DNA from: Levilactobacillus acidifarinae DSM 19394 = JCM 15949
GTDB taxonomy: Bacteria; Bacillota; Bacilli; Lactobacillales; Lactobacillaceae
Direction: 5' to 3'
Length of the DNA stretch: 64,000 nt
Assembly (NCBI RefSeq): GCF_001434835.1
Contig: NZ_AZDV01000005.1
Span: forward strand, 62,001 to 126,000
Shown here: positions 8,482-17,129 of the stretch, piece by piece
Position numbering within the stretch: the stretch's first letter is position 1
Layout of the letters: the number at the start of each line of letters is the position of its first letter
Translations under genes and position numbers: made by a program
Notes under the pieces: model-generated
What the model was told of the DNA's origin: nothing
Seen by the model: only the letters and a program-made list of their open reading frames with translations
Database searches by the model: none

Positions 8482-9822
8482 TTGAAAACACGTCTTACCT
8501 GGCGGGAAACCGGGTTTATCGGCACCATGCTCTTTGGGCTATTTTTCGGTGCGGGTAACCTGATTTTCCCCATTTACCTGGGTCAACAAGCCGGCAGCCA
8601 CGTTTGGGCAGCCATCCTGGGGCTTCTCCTGACCGGGATTGGTCTGCCCCTCCTTGGCGTTACCGGCATGGGCCTGACGCGCAGTGCCGGCGTCTTCGAC
8701 CTGGCCAGTAAGGTCAACCGGCCGTTTGCTTACGCCTTTACCATCCTCCTCTACCTGACTTTAGGCCCCTTCTTCGCCGTTCCCCGGTTAGCCACCACGT
8801 CCTTTCAAATCGGGATTGTCCCGTTTGTTTCCACCGGGGCCCAACCGGTGACGTTGGCCATCTTCTCGGTAATTTTCTTTTTCATCGCCTGGCTACTTGC
8901 CCGGCACCCGGGGAAACTCATGACCTACATCGGTAAGTGGCTGACCCCCCTCTTCTTAGGTCTACTGGCGATTATCATGGGGGCCGCGTTACTTCATCCT
9001 TTAGGGCCAATTAGTGGCGCGGCTCACGGTGCCTACGCCACCAGCCCCGTGTTAAGCGGGTTTACCGAAGGGTATAACACCATGGATGCCTTGGCCGCAC
9101 TGGCCTTTGGTATCGTGGTCATCGACAGTATTCGCGCCCTCGGGGTGACGGATTCTCGTCAAATCGCTCAGGACACGATCAAGGCCGGGACCATCAGTAT
9201 GGTCCTGATGGGGGTCATCTACACCCTGCTAGCATTGATTGGGACCATGAGCCTGGGACACTTTGCCCCGGCCGCCAACGGGGGCGTCACGTTGGCGCAG
9301 ATTGCCCATTACTATTTCGGCACCTGGGGCAACGTCCTATTGGCCTTACTAGTGATCATCGCCTGCTTAAAAACAGCGATCGGGCTGATTTCGGCGTTCG
9401 GGGACACCATGCACGACCTGTTTCCCCGGATTCCCTATAACGTCTTGACCGGACTAGCGGCCCTGTTACCCTGCCTCTTCGCTAACGTAGGACTGACGCG
9501 CCTAATTACCTACTCGACGCCGGTCCTGATGTTCCTGTATCCGCTGGCGATCGCCTTGATTGTCCTGGCGGTCCTCTCGCCCCTACTAGGAACCTCCCGG
9601 TGGCTTTTCGGATTTACGATTCTGTTCACCCTGTTGCCGGCCATTGGATCCGCGGCGGGTTCACTGCCCACGAGTTGGCAAGCGACCGGCTGGTGCCAAG
9701 CCATTCTCACGGCTAACGCCCATCTACCCTTCGCGGCCAACGGTTTTAGCTGGGCCGTCCCCGCCTTGGCGGGCGTTGTGCTCGGCTGGATTCTCGCCCG
9801 CCTGCATGGTGAGCGGGCCTAA
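8482..9822 (+). CDS. brnQ: Branched-chain amino acid permease BrnQ (LIVCS family)
   Basis: The 446-residue protein begins MKTRLTWRETGFIGTMLFGL and continues FFGAGNLIFP, the N-terminal signature of LIV-II carriers, with about 12 transmembrane helices. It imports leucine, isoleucine and valine with a cation. The start is TTG 8482 with only a weak AAAGAAAG upstream, so translation initiation may be poor; no better in-frame start is visible. No T-box or other leader is seen before it. It ends in a strong bidirectional terminator. Confidence 0.9.
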   Translation: MKTRLTWRETGFIGTMLFGLFFGAGNLIFPIYLGQQAGSHVWAAILGLLLTGIGLPLLGVTGMGLTRSAGVFDLASKVNRPFAYAFTILLYLTLGPFFAVPRLATTSFQIGIVPFVSTGAQPVTLAIFSVIFFFIAWLLARHPGKLMTYIGKWLTPLFLGLLAIIMGAALLHPLGPISGAAHGAYATSPVLSGFTEGYNTMDALAALAFGIVVIDSIRALGVTDSRQIAQDTIKAGTISMVLMGVIYTLLALIGTMSLGHFAPAANGGVTLAQIAHYYFGTWGNVLLALLVIIACLKTAIGLISAFGDTMHDLFPRIPYNVLTGLAALLPCLFANVGLTRLITYSTPVLMFLYPLAIALIVLAVLSPLLGTSRWLFGFTILFTLLPAIGSAAGSLPTSWQATGWCQAILTANAHLPFAANGFSWAVPALAGVVLGWILARLHGERA

Positions 9823-9849
9823 CGACCACTAACCAACCGAACCGGACAC

Positions 9850-9887
9850 AAAAAGCGGCACCCCCTCACCGGGTGCCGCTTTTCTTT
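9850..9887. terminator. Bidirectional terminator behind brnQ
   Basis: AAAAGCGGCACCC / GGGTGCCGCTTTT hairpin with T tracts in both directions. It could also end a minus-strand transcript coming from about 10.33 kb. Confidence 0.93.
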
Positions 9888-10050
9888 TGGGATGAGTGGG
9901 TGATCACCACCACTCATGGCGATCACCCGATGTATGGGAAGCTAACCGTTAACGGGAATGGACACTCACGGTCCACTCCCAGTTAAGCTAATGAACTGCT
10001 ACCGATGAATCACGGGTCTCTTCCCTCATGCTGGTCGAGAACCGTCATCC

Positions 10051-10227
10051 TCAAGCAATGCTCCTCCTCAGTTCATTTCCCGCAGTGTTGACTCCAATGA
10101 AGGTCGCCGGAATCTCGTCCGCGCCCCATGGCGGTACACGATTACCAAAACGAATGGCCATCAACTGCCATGCCAAACAAATTGTGATTATCCCCGTCAA
10201 CCACAATTCTAAGCGTTGTCCCGTCAT
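10051..10227 (-). CDS. Possible small membrane protein (tentative)
   Basis: A 58-codon minus-strand frame starting at ATG 10227. It has one hydrophobic segment (about residues 9-24, beginning LWLTGIITICLAW) and a polar tail containing PPWGADEIPATFIGVN. The start overlaps the stop of a 26-codon frame by ATGA, the usual sign of coupled translation. There is no good ribosome binding site of its own. It may be a real small gene, a decayed gene, or chance. I do not recognise it. Confidence 0.3.
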   Translation of the reverse strand: MTGQRLELWLTGIITICLAWQLMAIRFGNRVPPWGADEIPATFIGVNTAGNELRRSIA

Positions 10228-10304
10228 CGTGGAGCTTCGGCAGTGGCCTTCACCGTTACTGAATCATTCACTGTGGTTATTAGCATACCAACGCCATGTT
10301 TCAT
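10224..10304 (-). CDS. Possible 26-residue leader peptide (tentative)
   Basis: ATG 10304 opens a 26-codon frame, MKHGVGMLITTVNDS and onward, ending TGA at 10226-10224. AAGG lies 11 bases upstream and TATAAT (10340-10335) 30 bases upstream. Its stop overlaps the next small frame. Support is weak; listed because the spacing of -10, start and overlap is orderly. Confidence 0.2.
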   Translation of the reverse strand: MKHGVGMLITTVNDSVTVKATAEAPR

Positions 10305-10431
10305 TTTTGCAAAGACCTTGTAAATTTTTTGTATATTATAGATCCGTGCACGTCGGGTTTAGCCAGAACCAAGTGCCCCCCTAGTTTCAGCTGATTATTC
10401 GTTTTGTTATTAATAAATGATTATTAGTAAT

Positions 10432-10473
10432 AAAAAAGGTGACTCACTTCGGCATCGTGTGAGTCACCTTTTT
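10432..10473. terminator. Terminator of the mnmG transcript (bidirectional)
   Basis: AAAAAAGGTGACTCAC / GTGAGTCACCTTTTT, ten bases behind the mnmG stop on the minus strand. Confidence 0.93.
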
Positions 10474-10482
10474 CACTTTCAA

Positions 10483-12393
10483 TTACTTAGTTTTCGCGAT
10501 CTTTCCCTGTTCGATGTAGACACTCAGGATCGCAATATCGGCGGGGTTGACCCCACTGATCCGACTGGCCTGGGCCAACGTCTCGGGTTGAATCTTCTTT
10601 AACTTTTGGTGCGCTTCCGTCGCTAACCCGTCGATGGCGTCATAGTCGATGTTCGCCGGAATTGCCTTGGCTTCCATCCGCTTCAACTTGACCACGTTTT
10701 CCTCAGCCTTCTTGATGTAGCCGGCGTACTTCAAGGAAATCTCAATCTCCTCGACGATGTGCCGGTCTAGTGGCTGCTCCGGTGCCGGAATGAAGTCCAG
10801 TAGCGCCTGGTAGTCCACGTACGGCCGGCGCAAGAAGACGGCGGCCGTGACCCCGTCTTGCAACGGCTTGTCACCATGACTCGCAATAAAGGCGTTGACG
10901 GCATCGTTCGGCTTGATGCGAATCGTATTTAACCGGTCGATTTCGGCTTGGATTGCGGCCTTCTTGTCCAGAAAGGCTTGGTAGCGCTCGTCACTGATCA
11001 GTCCCAGTTCGTGGCCCTTAGCCGTTAACCGCAAGTCGGCATTGTCGTGCCGCAAGATCAACCGGTACTCGGCCCGGCTGGTCAGTAACCGGTAAGGCTC
11101 CTTGGTGCCCTTGGTGACCAGGTCGTCGACCATGACCCCGATATAGGCGTCCGAGCGCTTCAGCGTGAAGCCTGGCTTGCCCAGGGCCCGTAAACCGGCG
11201 TTGATTCCGGCTAACAGTCCCTGACCAGCCGCTTCTTCGTACCCGGAAGTCCCGTTGGTCTGACCGGCCGTAAACAGGTTCTTCAAAATCTTCGTTTCCA
11301 AGGTTGGCCGTAACTGGTACGGTGCCACCACGTCATATTCGATGGCGTAACCGGGCCGCATCATTTGGGCGTCCTCAAGCCCTTGAATGGAGTGCAAAAT
11401 CTTCTGTTGGACTTCTTCAGGCATCGACGTCGATAATCCCTGAACGTACCATTCGTCGGTGTTTCGGCCTTCTGGCTCCAAGAAGAGTTGGTGCCGCGGC
11501 TTATCGGCGAACCGGACGATCTTGTCTTCGATGGATGGGCAATACCGTGGCCCGACCCCTTCGATGACCCCCGTAAACATCGGCGCGCGGTCGAGGTTGG
11601 CCTTGATGATCTCGTGAGTCTTGGTGTTGGTGTAGGTCAACCAGCAAGACAGTTGGTTCTTCAGTTCCAAGTAGGCGCTATCCGGCGTCGTAAAACTAAA
11701 GTGGTTCGGCTTAACGTCGCCCGGTTGTTCCTCGGTTTCGTCGTAATGGATGGTGTTCCCGTCCACTCGTGGCGGTGTCCCGGTCTTAAAGCGTTCCAGC
11801 TCGAACCCGTACTTCGGTAGGTTGGCCGTCAACTTGTTAGCGGGTTGGGAGTTGTTGGGACCGGACGAATACATCAGTTCCCCGATGATAATCTTCCCGC
11901 GCGCAGCGGTTCCGGCCGCAATCACCACGGCCTTGGCCCGGTAACGGGCCCCGGTGTTAGTGATGACCCCCTTACATTCGTCGTCTTCCACGATCAAATC
12001 ATCGACGATCCCCTGCCGTAACGTCAGGTTGGGTTCCTTTTCGATGGTGTGCTTCATTTCGGCGTGGTAAGCGTGCTTATCAGCTTGCGCCCGTAAAGCT
12101 CGAACTGCCGGTCCCTTCCCGGTGTTGAGCATCCGCATCTGCACGTAGGTCTTATCGATGTTCTTTCCCATTTCGCCACCCAAAGCGTCGATTTCACGCA
12201 CCACGATGCCCTTAGCGGGTCCCCCCACTGAGGGGTTACATGGCATGAACGACACCATGTCCAGGTTGATGGTCATTAATAAGGTTCGGTTGCCCATTCG
12301 TGCGGCCGCCAAAGCGGCTTCGCTACCGGCATGGCCGGCCCCCACGACGATGACGTCGTAGTCGTCGCCGGGATATTGCTTTACTTCCGTCAT
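10483..12393 (-). CDS. mnmG: tRNA uridine 5-carboxymethylaminomethyl modification enzyme MnmG (GidA)
   Basis: MnmG works with MnmE to put carboxymethylaminomethyl groups on wobble U34 of tRNAs, using FAD, NADH and methylene-tetrahydrofolate. The 636-residue length is normal. The N-terminus has the FAD-binding [19 protein letters not shown], followed by [10 protein letters not shown], and the C-terminal domain that contacts MnmE is complete. GGAGGG precedes the ATG. It lies behind mnmE on the same strand with a 148-base gap that holds repeated DnaA-box-like sequences. It is the last gene before the terminator at 10432-10473. Confidence 0.97.
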   Translation of the reverse strand: MTEVKQYPGDDYDVIVVGAGHAGSEAALAAARMGNRTLLMTINLDMVSFMPCNPSVGGPAKGIVVREIDALGGEMGKNIDKTYVQMRMLNTGKGPAVRALRAQADKHAYHAEMKHTIEKEPNLTLRQGIVDDLIVEDDECKGVITNTGARYRAKAVVIAAGTAARGKIIIGELMYSSGPNNSQPANKLTANLPKYGFELERFKTGTPPRVDGNTIHYDETEEQPGDVKPNHFSFTTPDSAYLELKNQLSCWLTYTNTKTHEIIKANLDRAPMFTGVIEGVGPRYCPSIEDKIVRFADKPRHQLFLEPEGRNTDEWYVQGLSTSMPEEVQQKILHSIQGLEDAQMMRPGYAIEYDVVAPYQLRPTLETKILKNLFTAGQTNGTSGYEEAAGQGLLAGINAGLRALGKPGFTLKRSDAYIGVMVDDLVTKGTKEPYRLLTSRAEYRLILRHDNADLRLTAKGHELGLISDERYQAFLDKKAAIQAEIDRLNTIRIKPNDAVNAFIASHGDKPLQDGVTAAVFLRRPYVDYQALLDFIPAPEQPLDRHIVEEIEISLKYAGYIKKAEENVVKLKRMEAKAIPANIDYDAIDGLATEAHQKLKKIQPETLAQASRISGVNPADIAILSVYIEQGKIAKTK

Positions 12394-12474
12394 GGTAATT
12401 GTTTCCCTCCATGCTTGAACTGATTAATTACCCGCTCAAGCGCCTTTTTATCGTTTAATATGCTGCTAAATTAC

Positions 12475-12540
12475 TATCCACAAGGGGATAACTCGCCGTA
12501 GCTTTTAGTTTCTGCTCAAAAGTTGTCCACAAGGGGATAA
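12475..12540. repeat. Repeated DnaA-box-like motif between mnmE and mnmG
   Basis: The 15-mer TCCACAAGGGGATAA occurs at 12477-12491 and 12526-12540. Each copy joins a one-mismatch DnaA box (CTATCCACA, TTGTCCACA) to an inverted GGGGATAA half. Confidence 0.55.
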
Positions 12541-12541
12541 A

Positions 12542-13933
12542 CTATTTTCCTAAACAGAATTGGCTGAACAGTTGGTCTAATAACTCGTCTTGGTAACTGT
12601 CTCCCGTGATTTCACCCAAGAGATCCCAGGCCCGGGTCATGTCGATCTGCACCAGGTCCACCGGCATACTGATGGCGATGCCGTGCTTCACGTCGTCCAG
12701 CGCCGCGCTAGCCTGGTGTAACAACCCGATGTGGCGCGCGTTCGTGACCATGACCGTATTCTGACTGGATTCAATCCCCTCATCGAAGAACAGGTGGGCG
12801 ATGGTGCTTTCCAGTTGGTCCATCCCCGTACGTTGCAGGATCGAGGTTTCAATCAACGGACTGTCACCGGCCGCGGCCTTGACCGCCGCGAGGTCTAACT
12901 TCTGCGGCAGGTCGGTCTTGTTTAAAATCAGGATGCGTTGCGTGTCCGCTGTGGCGGTTAACAACTCGCGGTCTTCGGCGGTCAACGGTTCGCTGGCGTT
13001 TAAGACCAACATCACCAAATCGGCGGTGTTGATGGCTTTGCGCGACCGTTCGACCCCAATTTTTTCGACCTTATCGTCGGTCTTGCGAATGCCGGCGGTG
13101 TCGATCAGCTTCAACGGCACCCCTTTGACGTTCACGTATTCTTCGATCACGTCCCGCGTGGTCCCGGCGACATCGGTCACGATGGCCTTGTCTTCGTGTA
13201 AGAGGTGGTTCAACAGACTACTCTTCCCCACGTTGGGCCGGCCCACAATGGCGGTCGCTAGCCCGTCGCGGAGGACCTTCCCCTGCTTAGCCGTCGCCAA
13301 TAACGTCTTGATTTGGGCCTGCACTTCGGTGGCCTTTTCCAATAACATCTTGGTGGTCATGGTCTCCACGTCATCGTATTCGGGATAGTCGATATTGACT
13401 TCGACCTGGGCCAACGCATCCAAGATGTCCTGGCGTAGGTTTCGAATCAGGTGCGACAAATCGCCGTCCAGCTGGTCTAGGGCGACCTTCATGGACTTAT
13501 CGGTCTTCGCCCGAATCAAGTCCATCACGGCTTCCGCCTGGGACAGATCAATCCGGCCGTTTAAGAAGGCCCGCTTGGTGTACTCGCCGGGTTCGGCTAA
13601 CCGGGCACCGTAACTTAAGCACAGCTGTAAGATCCGATTGGTCGCCACGATACCCCCGTGACAGTTGATTTCAATAATATCTTCCTTGGTATAAGTCTTG
13701 GGCGCCCGCATGACGGACACCATGACTTCGTCGACTTCCTCACCGTTCTCCGGGTCATAGATGTGCCCGTAATTAATGGTGTGGGTGGCGACTTTCCGCA
13801 AGTCCTTACCCTTAAACAACTTCTCGATCACGTCAAAAACGGCTTCCCCGCTCAGACGAATAATCGCAATTCCACCCTCACCAGGTGGGGTCGAAATTGC
13901 GGCGATCGTATCAAATTCCGTAGTCGTTGCCAT
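12542..13933 (-). CDS. mnmE: tRNA modification GTPase MnmE (TrmE)
   Basis: MnmE is the GTPase partner of MnmG in wobble uridine modification. The 463-residue protein has the N-terminal folate-binding domain, a G domain inserted in the helical domain with [13 protein letters not shown] and NKTD motifs, and the C-terminal CLGK. The start is ATG 13933 ([14 protein letters not shown]) behind GGGAGGA. It has its own strong promoter at 14080-14108, embedded in the terminator region of jag, and a leader of about 140 bases with hairpins. Confidence 0.97.
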   Translation of the reverse strand: MATTTEFDTIAAISTPPGEGGIAIIRLSGEAVFDVIEKLFKGKDLRKVATHTINYGHIYDPENGEEVDEVMVSVMRAPKTYTKEDIIEINCHGGIVATNRILQLCLSYGARLAEPGEYTKRAFLNGRIDLSQAEAVMDLIRAKTDKSMKVALDQLDGDLSHLIRNLRQDILDALAQVEVNIDYPEYDDVETMTTKMLLEKATEVQAQIKTLLATAKQGKVLRDGLATAIVGRPNVGKSSLLNHLLHEDKAIVTDVAGTTRDVIEEYVNVKGVPLKLIDTAGIRKTDDKVEKIGVERSRKAINTADLVMLVLNASEPLTAEDRELLTATADTQRILILNKTDLPQKLDLAAVKAAAGDSPLIETSILQRTGMDQLESTIAHLFFDEGIESSQNTVMVTNARHIGLLHQASAALDDVKHGIAISMPVDLVQIDMTRAWDLLGEITGDSYQDELLDQLFSQFCLGK

Positions 13934-13990
13934 GCTGATCCTCCCTTTACTTCTCAAGTTGACGACCCTGGCGTGTCATTTAACGCCATA

Positions 13991-14098
13991 AAAAAAAGCA
14001 CCCACTCCACGCCACCTAACAGACGTGGATAAAGTACTTTCACTACTTTATCGTAAACTTGATAAGAATGATTGTCTTCACTATAAGGTGCTTTGGTC
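13991..14098 (-). terminator. Complex terminator of jag and leader of mnmE
   Basis: On the minus strand AAAGCACC pairs with GGTGCTTT across about 90 bases and is followed by a run of eight T residues. Between the arms lie the hairpins AAAGTAGTGAAAGTACTTT and CCACG/CGTGG. The left arm overlaps the spacer of the mnmE promoter, so a transcript starting there lacks that arm and is not terminated by it. Confidence 0.55.
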
Positions 14099-14108
14099 GA
14101 TTTGTCAA
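14080..14108 (-). promoter_or_regulatory. Promoter of mnmE
   Basis: Minus strand: consensus -35 TTGACA (14108-14103), 17 bases, -10 TATAGT (14085-14080). It is one of the best promoter matches in the window. Confidence 0.85.
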
Positions 14109-14117
14109 TCCCAACGC

Positions 14118-14900
14118 CTAGGCCGGTTCGATCACGACGGCTCTGTGCGGTTCCTTCCCCGCCGAATACGTAGTCACGTGGCGGTTCTTCGCCAGCGCTG
14201 CGTGAATCTGCTTGCGTTCAAACGACGGCATCGGGTCTAAATAGATCGGTTTCCCGGACGCCACGACCTCACGCGCCGTATTCTCGGCTAAGCGCGCCAA
14301 CGTCGTCCGTCGCCGTTCGCGGTAGTCGGCCACGTCGAGCTCCACGACCACGTGAGCGGCACCGTGATGGTTCAAAAAGAGCTGGGCCAGACTCTGCAGG
14401 GCGTTGATGGTCCGCCCGTGCTTACCGATCAGTAGCCCCTCTTTGTCGGTAGCGAGTTCCAAGCGAACTTGCCGCCGGGCCGGCTGTTGCACGTCCACGG
14501 TCGCCTGGATGCCCAATTGGTCAACGATGGTCGTGACGTAGTCGGCCACTGCCGCGATGGCGGCCTGCCGCTGTGCACCGTTTTGCGCGGACTGGGCCGG
14601 TTGAGCCGATTGCGTTACGGTCGGAGCTGGTTTTGCTGCCACCCGCGGTGCGGCACTAGCGACACTAGTGCCCTGCGCTTCTTCGCTGGCTTGGGGCTGA
14701 GGAGTGGCGCTAGTCGATTGCGTCGTCGAAGTCGGGACCTTAAGTTGGACATCGACCTGCGCTTCGCGGTGCCCGATCCCGAGCCACCCCTTGCGTGCGG
14801 CGGTCACGACCTGCACCGTCACCTGTTCGCGCGTCGCGTTCAGCGCGTCCAATCCCGCCGTGATGGCGGCTGCTTCCGTTTTCCCCGTAAAGATCGTCAT
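14118..14900 (-). CDS. jag: RNA-binding protein Jag/KhpB (EloR)
   Basis: The 260-residue protein has an N-terminal Jag domain (about 1-50, MTIFTGKTEAAAITAGL), a long Ala/Gln/Ser/Pro-rich linker (about 55-120), a KH domain with GLLIGKHGRTINAL, and a C-terminal R3H domain beginning DYRERRR. With KhpA it binds RNA and controls cell elongation in streptococci and lactobacilli. It follows yidC, but a terminator at 15066-15104 lies between them, so expression probably relies on readthrough or on a promoter in the 14901-15060 gap. Confidence 0.92.
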   Translation of the reverse strand: MTIFTGKTEAAAITAGLDALNATREQVTVQVVTAARKGWLGIGHREAQVDVQLKVPTSTTQSTSATPQPQASEEAQGTSVASAAPRVAAKPAPTVTQSAQPAQSAQNGAQRQAAIAAVADYVTTIVDQLGIQATVDVQQPARRQVRLELATDKEGLLIGKHGRTINALQSLAQLFLNHHGAAHVVVELDVADYRERRRTTLARLAENTAREVVASGKPIYLDPMPSFERKQIHAALAKNRHVTTYSAGKEPHRAVVIEPA

Positions 14901-15002
14901 GGTGTTTCCTCCGTTCTACGTTTCAATCATTTGTTAGTATACCATTCTCCCCTAGCAGCGTCAGGTGAAAACGGTGGTCCAACGCAAACTGCGTTATCCC
15001 CC

Positions 15003-15011
15003 GGTGGATAA
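15003..15011. promoter_or_regulatory. DnaA-box-like site before jag
   Basis: GGTGGATAA, one mismatch from the perfect box, next to an inverted TTATCCCCC at 14994-15002. The pair forms a short palindrome. Confidence 0.4.
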
Positions 15012-15065
15012 CTTAAAAAACGGGTGCCCAATGTCTGGTAAGTGTCCGGTTTCAATCTTGGTCAT

Positions 15066-15104
15066 AAAAAAAACCGCTCAAGCTTTAACAGCCCAGCGGT
15101 TTAA
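15066..15104 (-). terminator. Terminator behind yidC
   Basis: Minus strand AAACCGCT ... AGCGGTTT followed by a run of T residues; the loop also pairs internally. Confidence 0.8.
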
Positions 15105-15124
15105 AATGCATTTAATGTTGTGTA

Positions 15125-15958
15125 TTACTTACGACGACTTTGCTTAGCCTTACGAATGGCGCGGCGAACGGCCCGTTCGTGGTCGGCTTCAGCTTTTTCT
15201 TTTTCGTCACGTTCGGCTTGAATCTTCCACGGGTTTTGAATCAAGAGGGTTTGCCCCACCTGGAACACGTAGGAGACCGTCCAGTACAGTGACAAAGACG
15301 ATGGAACGTTTAAGGCAGTGAAGAAAACCACTACCGGCATCCCGAAGACCATCATGGTGTTCATCGAGCTGGTTTCTGGCGCCGACTTAGTCGTTAACCA
15401 GGAACTGGCCATCGTGGCTAACGCCGCGAGGACTGGCAGGATGAAGTACGGGTCCTTGTGGCCCAATTGTAACCACAAGAAACTCCCCGACCGCAGAATG
15501 GCGGTCCGCCAAATGGCTTGGTACAGCGCCCAGATAATGGGCAACTGAACCACGGCTGGTAAGCACCCCATCAACGGGTTAATACCCGCTTCGGAGTACA
15601 GTTTTTGCTGCTCAGCTTGTAATTTTTGAACCGTTTCCCGGTCCTTAGATGAATATTTCTTTTGTAAGGCCTTAACCTTGGGTTGAATCTCTTGGGTCTT
15701 CCGCATGCTGCGCGTTTGGAAGATCATTAACGGTAACAGGATAATCCGGATCACAATGGTGAAGAGGATAATTCCCATCCCGTAACTATTGCCGAAGAAA
15801 TGCGCCAACCAGATAATCGCCCGCGAGAAGTTTAGGACGATCAGACCGTCCCAAATCCCCGTACTTTGATTGGTGATTGGTTTATTACTACAAGCGGAGA
15901 GAATGAACACCAGGCTCACGATACCTAACATCAGTAGGGTACGTCTGTACTTTTTCAC
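15125..15958 (-). CDS. yidC: Membrane protein insertase YidC (lipoprotein form)
   Basis: YidC inserts and folds membrane proteins with or without SecYEG. The 277-residue protein has a signal peptide with a lipobox LSAC ending at Cys23, five hydrophobic segments, the hydrophilic-groove region with GMGIILFTIVIRIILLP, and a basic C-terminal tail that contacts the ribosome. This is the Gram-positive SpoIIIJ type. It starts two bases behind the rnpA stop, so both are one transcript. Confidence 0.96.
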   Translation of the reverse strand: MKKYRRTLLMLGIVSLVFILSACSNKPITNQSTGIWDGLIVLNFSRAIIWLAHFFGNSYGMGIILFTIVIRIILLPLMIFQTRSMRKTQEIQPKVKALQKKYSSKDRETVQKLQAEQQKLYSEAGINPLMGCLPAVVQLPIIWALYQAIWRTAILRSGSFLWLQLGHKDPYFILPVLAALATMASSWLTTKSAPETSSMNTMMVFGMPVVVFFTALNVPSSLSLYWTVSYVFQVGQTLLIQNPWKIQAERDEKEKAEADHERAVRRAIRKAKQSRRK

Positions 15959-15960
15959 AG

Positions 15961-16317
15961 TTATTCCTCGCTATAGTTGGAATCTAGCAGTTGCGCCAAC
16001 TTGAGTACGTGAATCATACTCTGCTTGGCATCCGCCATGGAAATCCCGTCTGCTCTAGGCCGGGCGATCACGAGAAAATCCACGTCTTGTTTCAAGAAGG
16101 GCTTTAACTCGAGAAGGCTCTGGCGAATTCGCCGTTTGACCCAGTTACGGTGCACGGCATTCCCAATCTTCTTGCCGACGGACACGCCGACCCGAAAATG
16201 TTTTTGCCCTGGCTTGGCCATTGAATACACCACAAACTGCCGATTAGCGACCGAATTTCTGGTTTCAAAGACCTGCTGAAATTCCGCTTCTTTCTTAATG
16301 CGGTAAGATTTTCGCAT
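15961..16317 (-). CDS. rnpA: Ribonuclease P protein component
   Basis: RnpA is the protein part of RNase P, which matures tRNA 5' ends. The 118-residue protein has the family RNR motif, [11 protein letters not shown], in the middle and starts [17 protein letters not shown]. It lies behind rpmH on the same strand. A hairpin with a T run overlaps the end of rpmH (16425-16455) and should lower expression relative to rpmH. Confidence 0.96.
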   Translation of the reverse strand: MRKSYRIKKEAEFQQVFETRNSVANRQFVVYSMAKPGQKHFRVGVSVGKKIGNAVHRNWVKRRIRQSLLELKPFLKQDVDFLVIARPRADGISMADAKQSMIHVLKLAQLLDSNYSEE

Positions 16318-16424
16318 GGAGCATCTCCAAAATTTTCACGATCTTAATGATCAGAATTGACGACCAGTCGGCTGACTGGCACAAACAGTCCGAGGGGCAT
16401 TGGGGTCCCAGTACCGACTCAGAT

Positions 16425-16455
16425 AAAATAAAAAGACCACTGAACCCTCAGCGGC
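16425..16455 (-). terminator. Attenuating terminator between rpmH and rnpA
   Basis: Minus strand CCGCTGA / TCAGTGG with one G-T pair, then CTTTTTATTTT. It starts right at the rpmH stop codon. Confidence 0.75.
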
Positions 16456-16590
16456 CTATGCAGACAATACTTTACGTCCCTTTTGACGGCGACGTGCTAA
16501 GACGTGACGGCCGTTACTAGTACTCATCCGTTTGCGGAAACCGTGTACACGTGAACGGTGACGCTTCTTTGGTTGGTAAGTGCGCTTCAT
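16456..16590 (-). CDS. rpmH: 50S ribosomal protein L34
   Basis: A 44-codon gene reading [20 protein letters not shown] and ending KGRKVLSA, a complete bacterial L34. The start at 16590 is preceded by AAAGGAGGTG. It is the first gene of the leftward rpmH-rnpA-yidC unit, divergent from dnaA, which is the usual arrangement at Gram-positive origins. Confidence 0.97.
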   Translation of the reverse strand: MKRTYQPKKRHRSRVHGFRKRMSTSNGRHVLARRRQKGRKVLSA

Positions 16591-17129
16591 CGTGACACCT
16601 CCTTTATATCAAGTTTTTGATTGGTTGCCCGACACAGGGTCGAACAGACTAAATGCATTTCTTGACCATATTAGCATAAAACCGCCGGAATGAAAACCAG
16701 AAGTTGTAATTTCCAGCAAAAAGTTCTCCCCGGTTAATCTTGTTTCATACACATTTGCTGTGGATAACCCAAACCGGCCCAAAAAGTTATCCCGGACTTG
16801 CTCACCGGTTTATCCCCAGTTTCACAACGTGTGAATTCCCGATTTTTTCGACTTGTCGAAAATGTGGATAACTTGTGAAACATGCAATAGAATAATGTTT
16901 CCCAGGTTTTTGTCACTGTGGATAACTCGGAATAACTTTTAAAATCCACAGAAATCAGCATCCTGTGGATAACTGTTATGAACTTGGTGTGAAACAATTA
17001 GTCACAGGGTGCATTTACCTGTGGAAAACTTTTTTCTGACATGCTACACTGAATATACGTTTTCCACCGACGTAACGTTTCTCGTTGGTGGCCACGTCAT
17101 CAAATTTGTAATTTAGGGGGATCCCATTA
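16591..17129. other. oriC, upstream DnaA-box cluster
   Basis: The gap between rpmH and dnaA has perfect boxes TGTGGATAA at 16759-16767, 16863-16871, 16917-16925 and 16964-16972, all in one orientation. One-mismatch boxes lie at 16810-16818 (TTATCCCCA) and 17020-17028 (TGTGGAAAA). No gene is present. It corresponds to the incAB part of the bipartite Bacillus origin and probably also serves autoregulation of dnaA. Confidence 0.92.

Larger units (their letters stand above)
9890..10431. other. Gap with strong inverted repeats between brnQ and mnmG
   Basis: About 540 bases without a confident gene. GGGTGATC / GATCACCC arms lie at 9898-9929, and the hairpin GGGAATGGAC / GTCCACTCCC lies around 9952-9980, flanked by AAGCTAAC / GTTAAGCT. 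A minus-strand TATAAT lies at 10340-10335. Together with the terminator at 9850-9887 this would give a structured minus-strand RNA of about 470 bases. It does not match tmRNA, RNase P or a T-box. Confidence 0.45.

Noticed and set aside
10028-10384. Plus-strand open frame of 118 codons between brnQ and mnmG
   Set aside because: No ribosome binding site and low-complexity, Cys/His-scattered composition; it is antisense to the better-looking small minus-strand frames.
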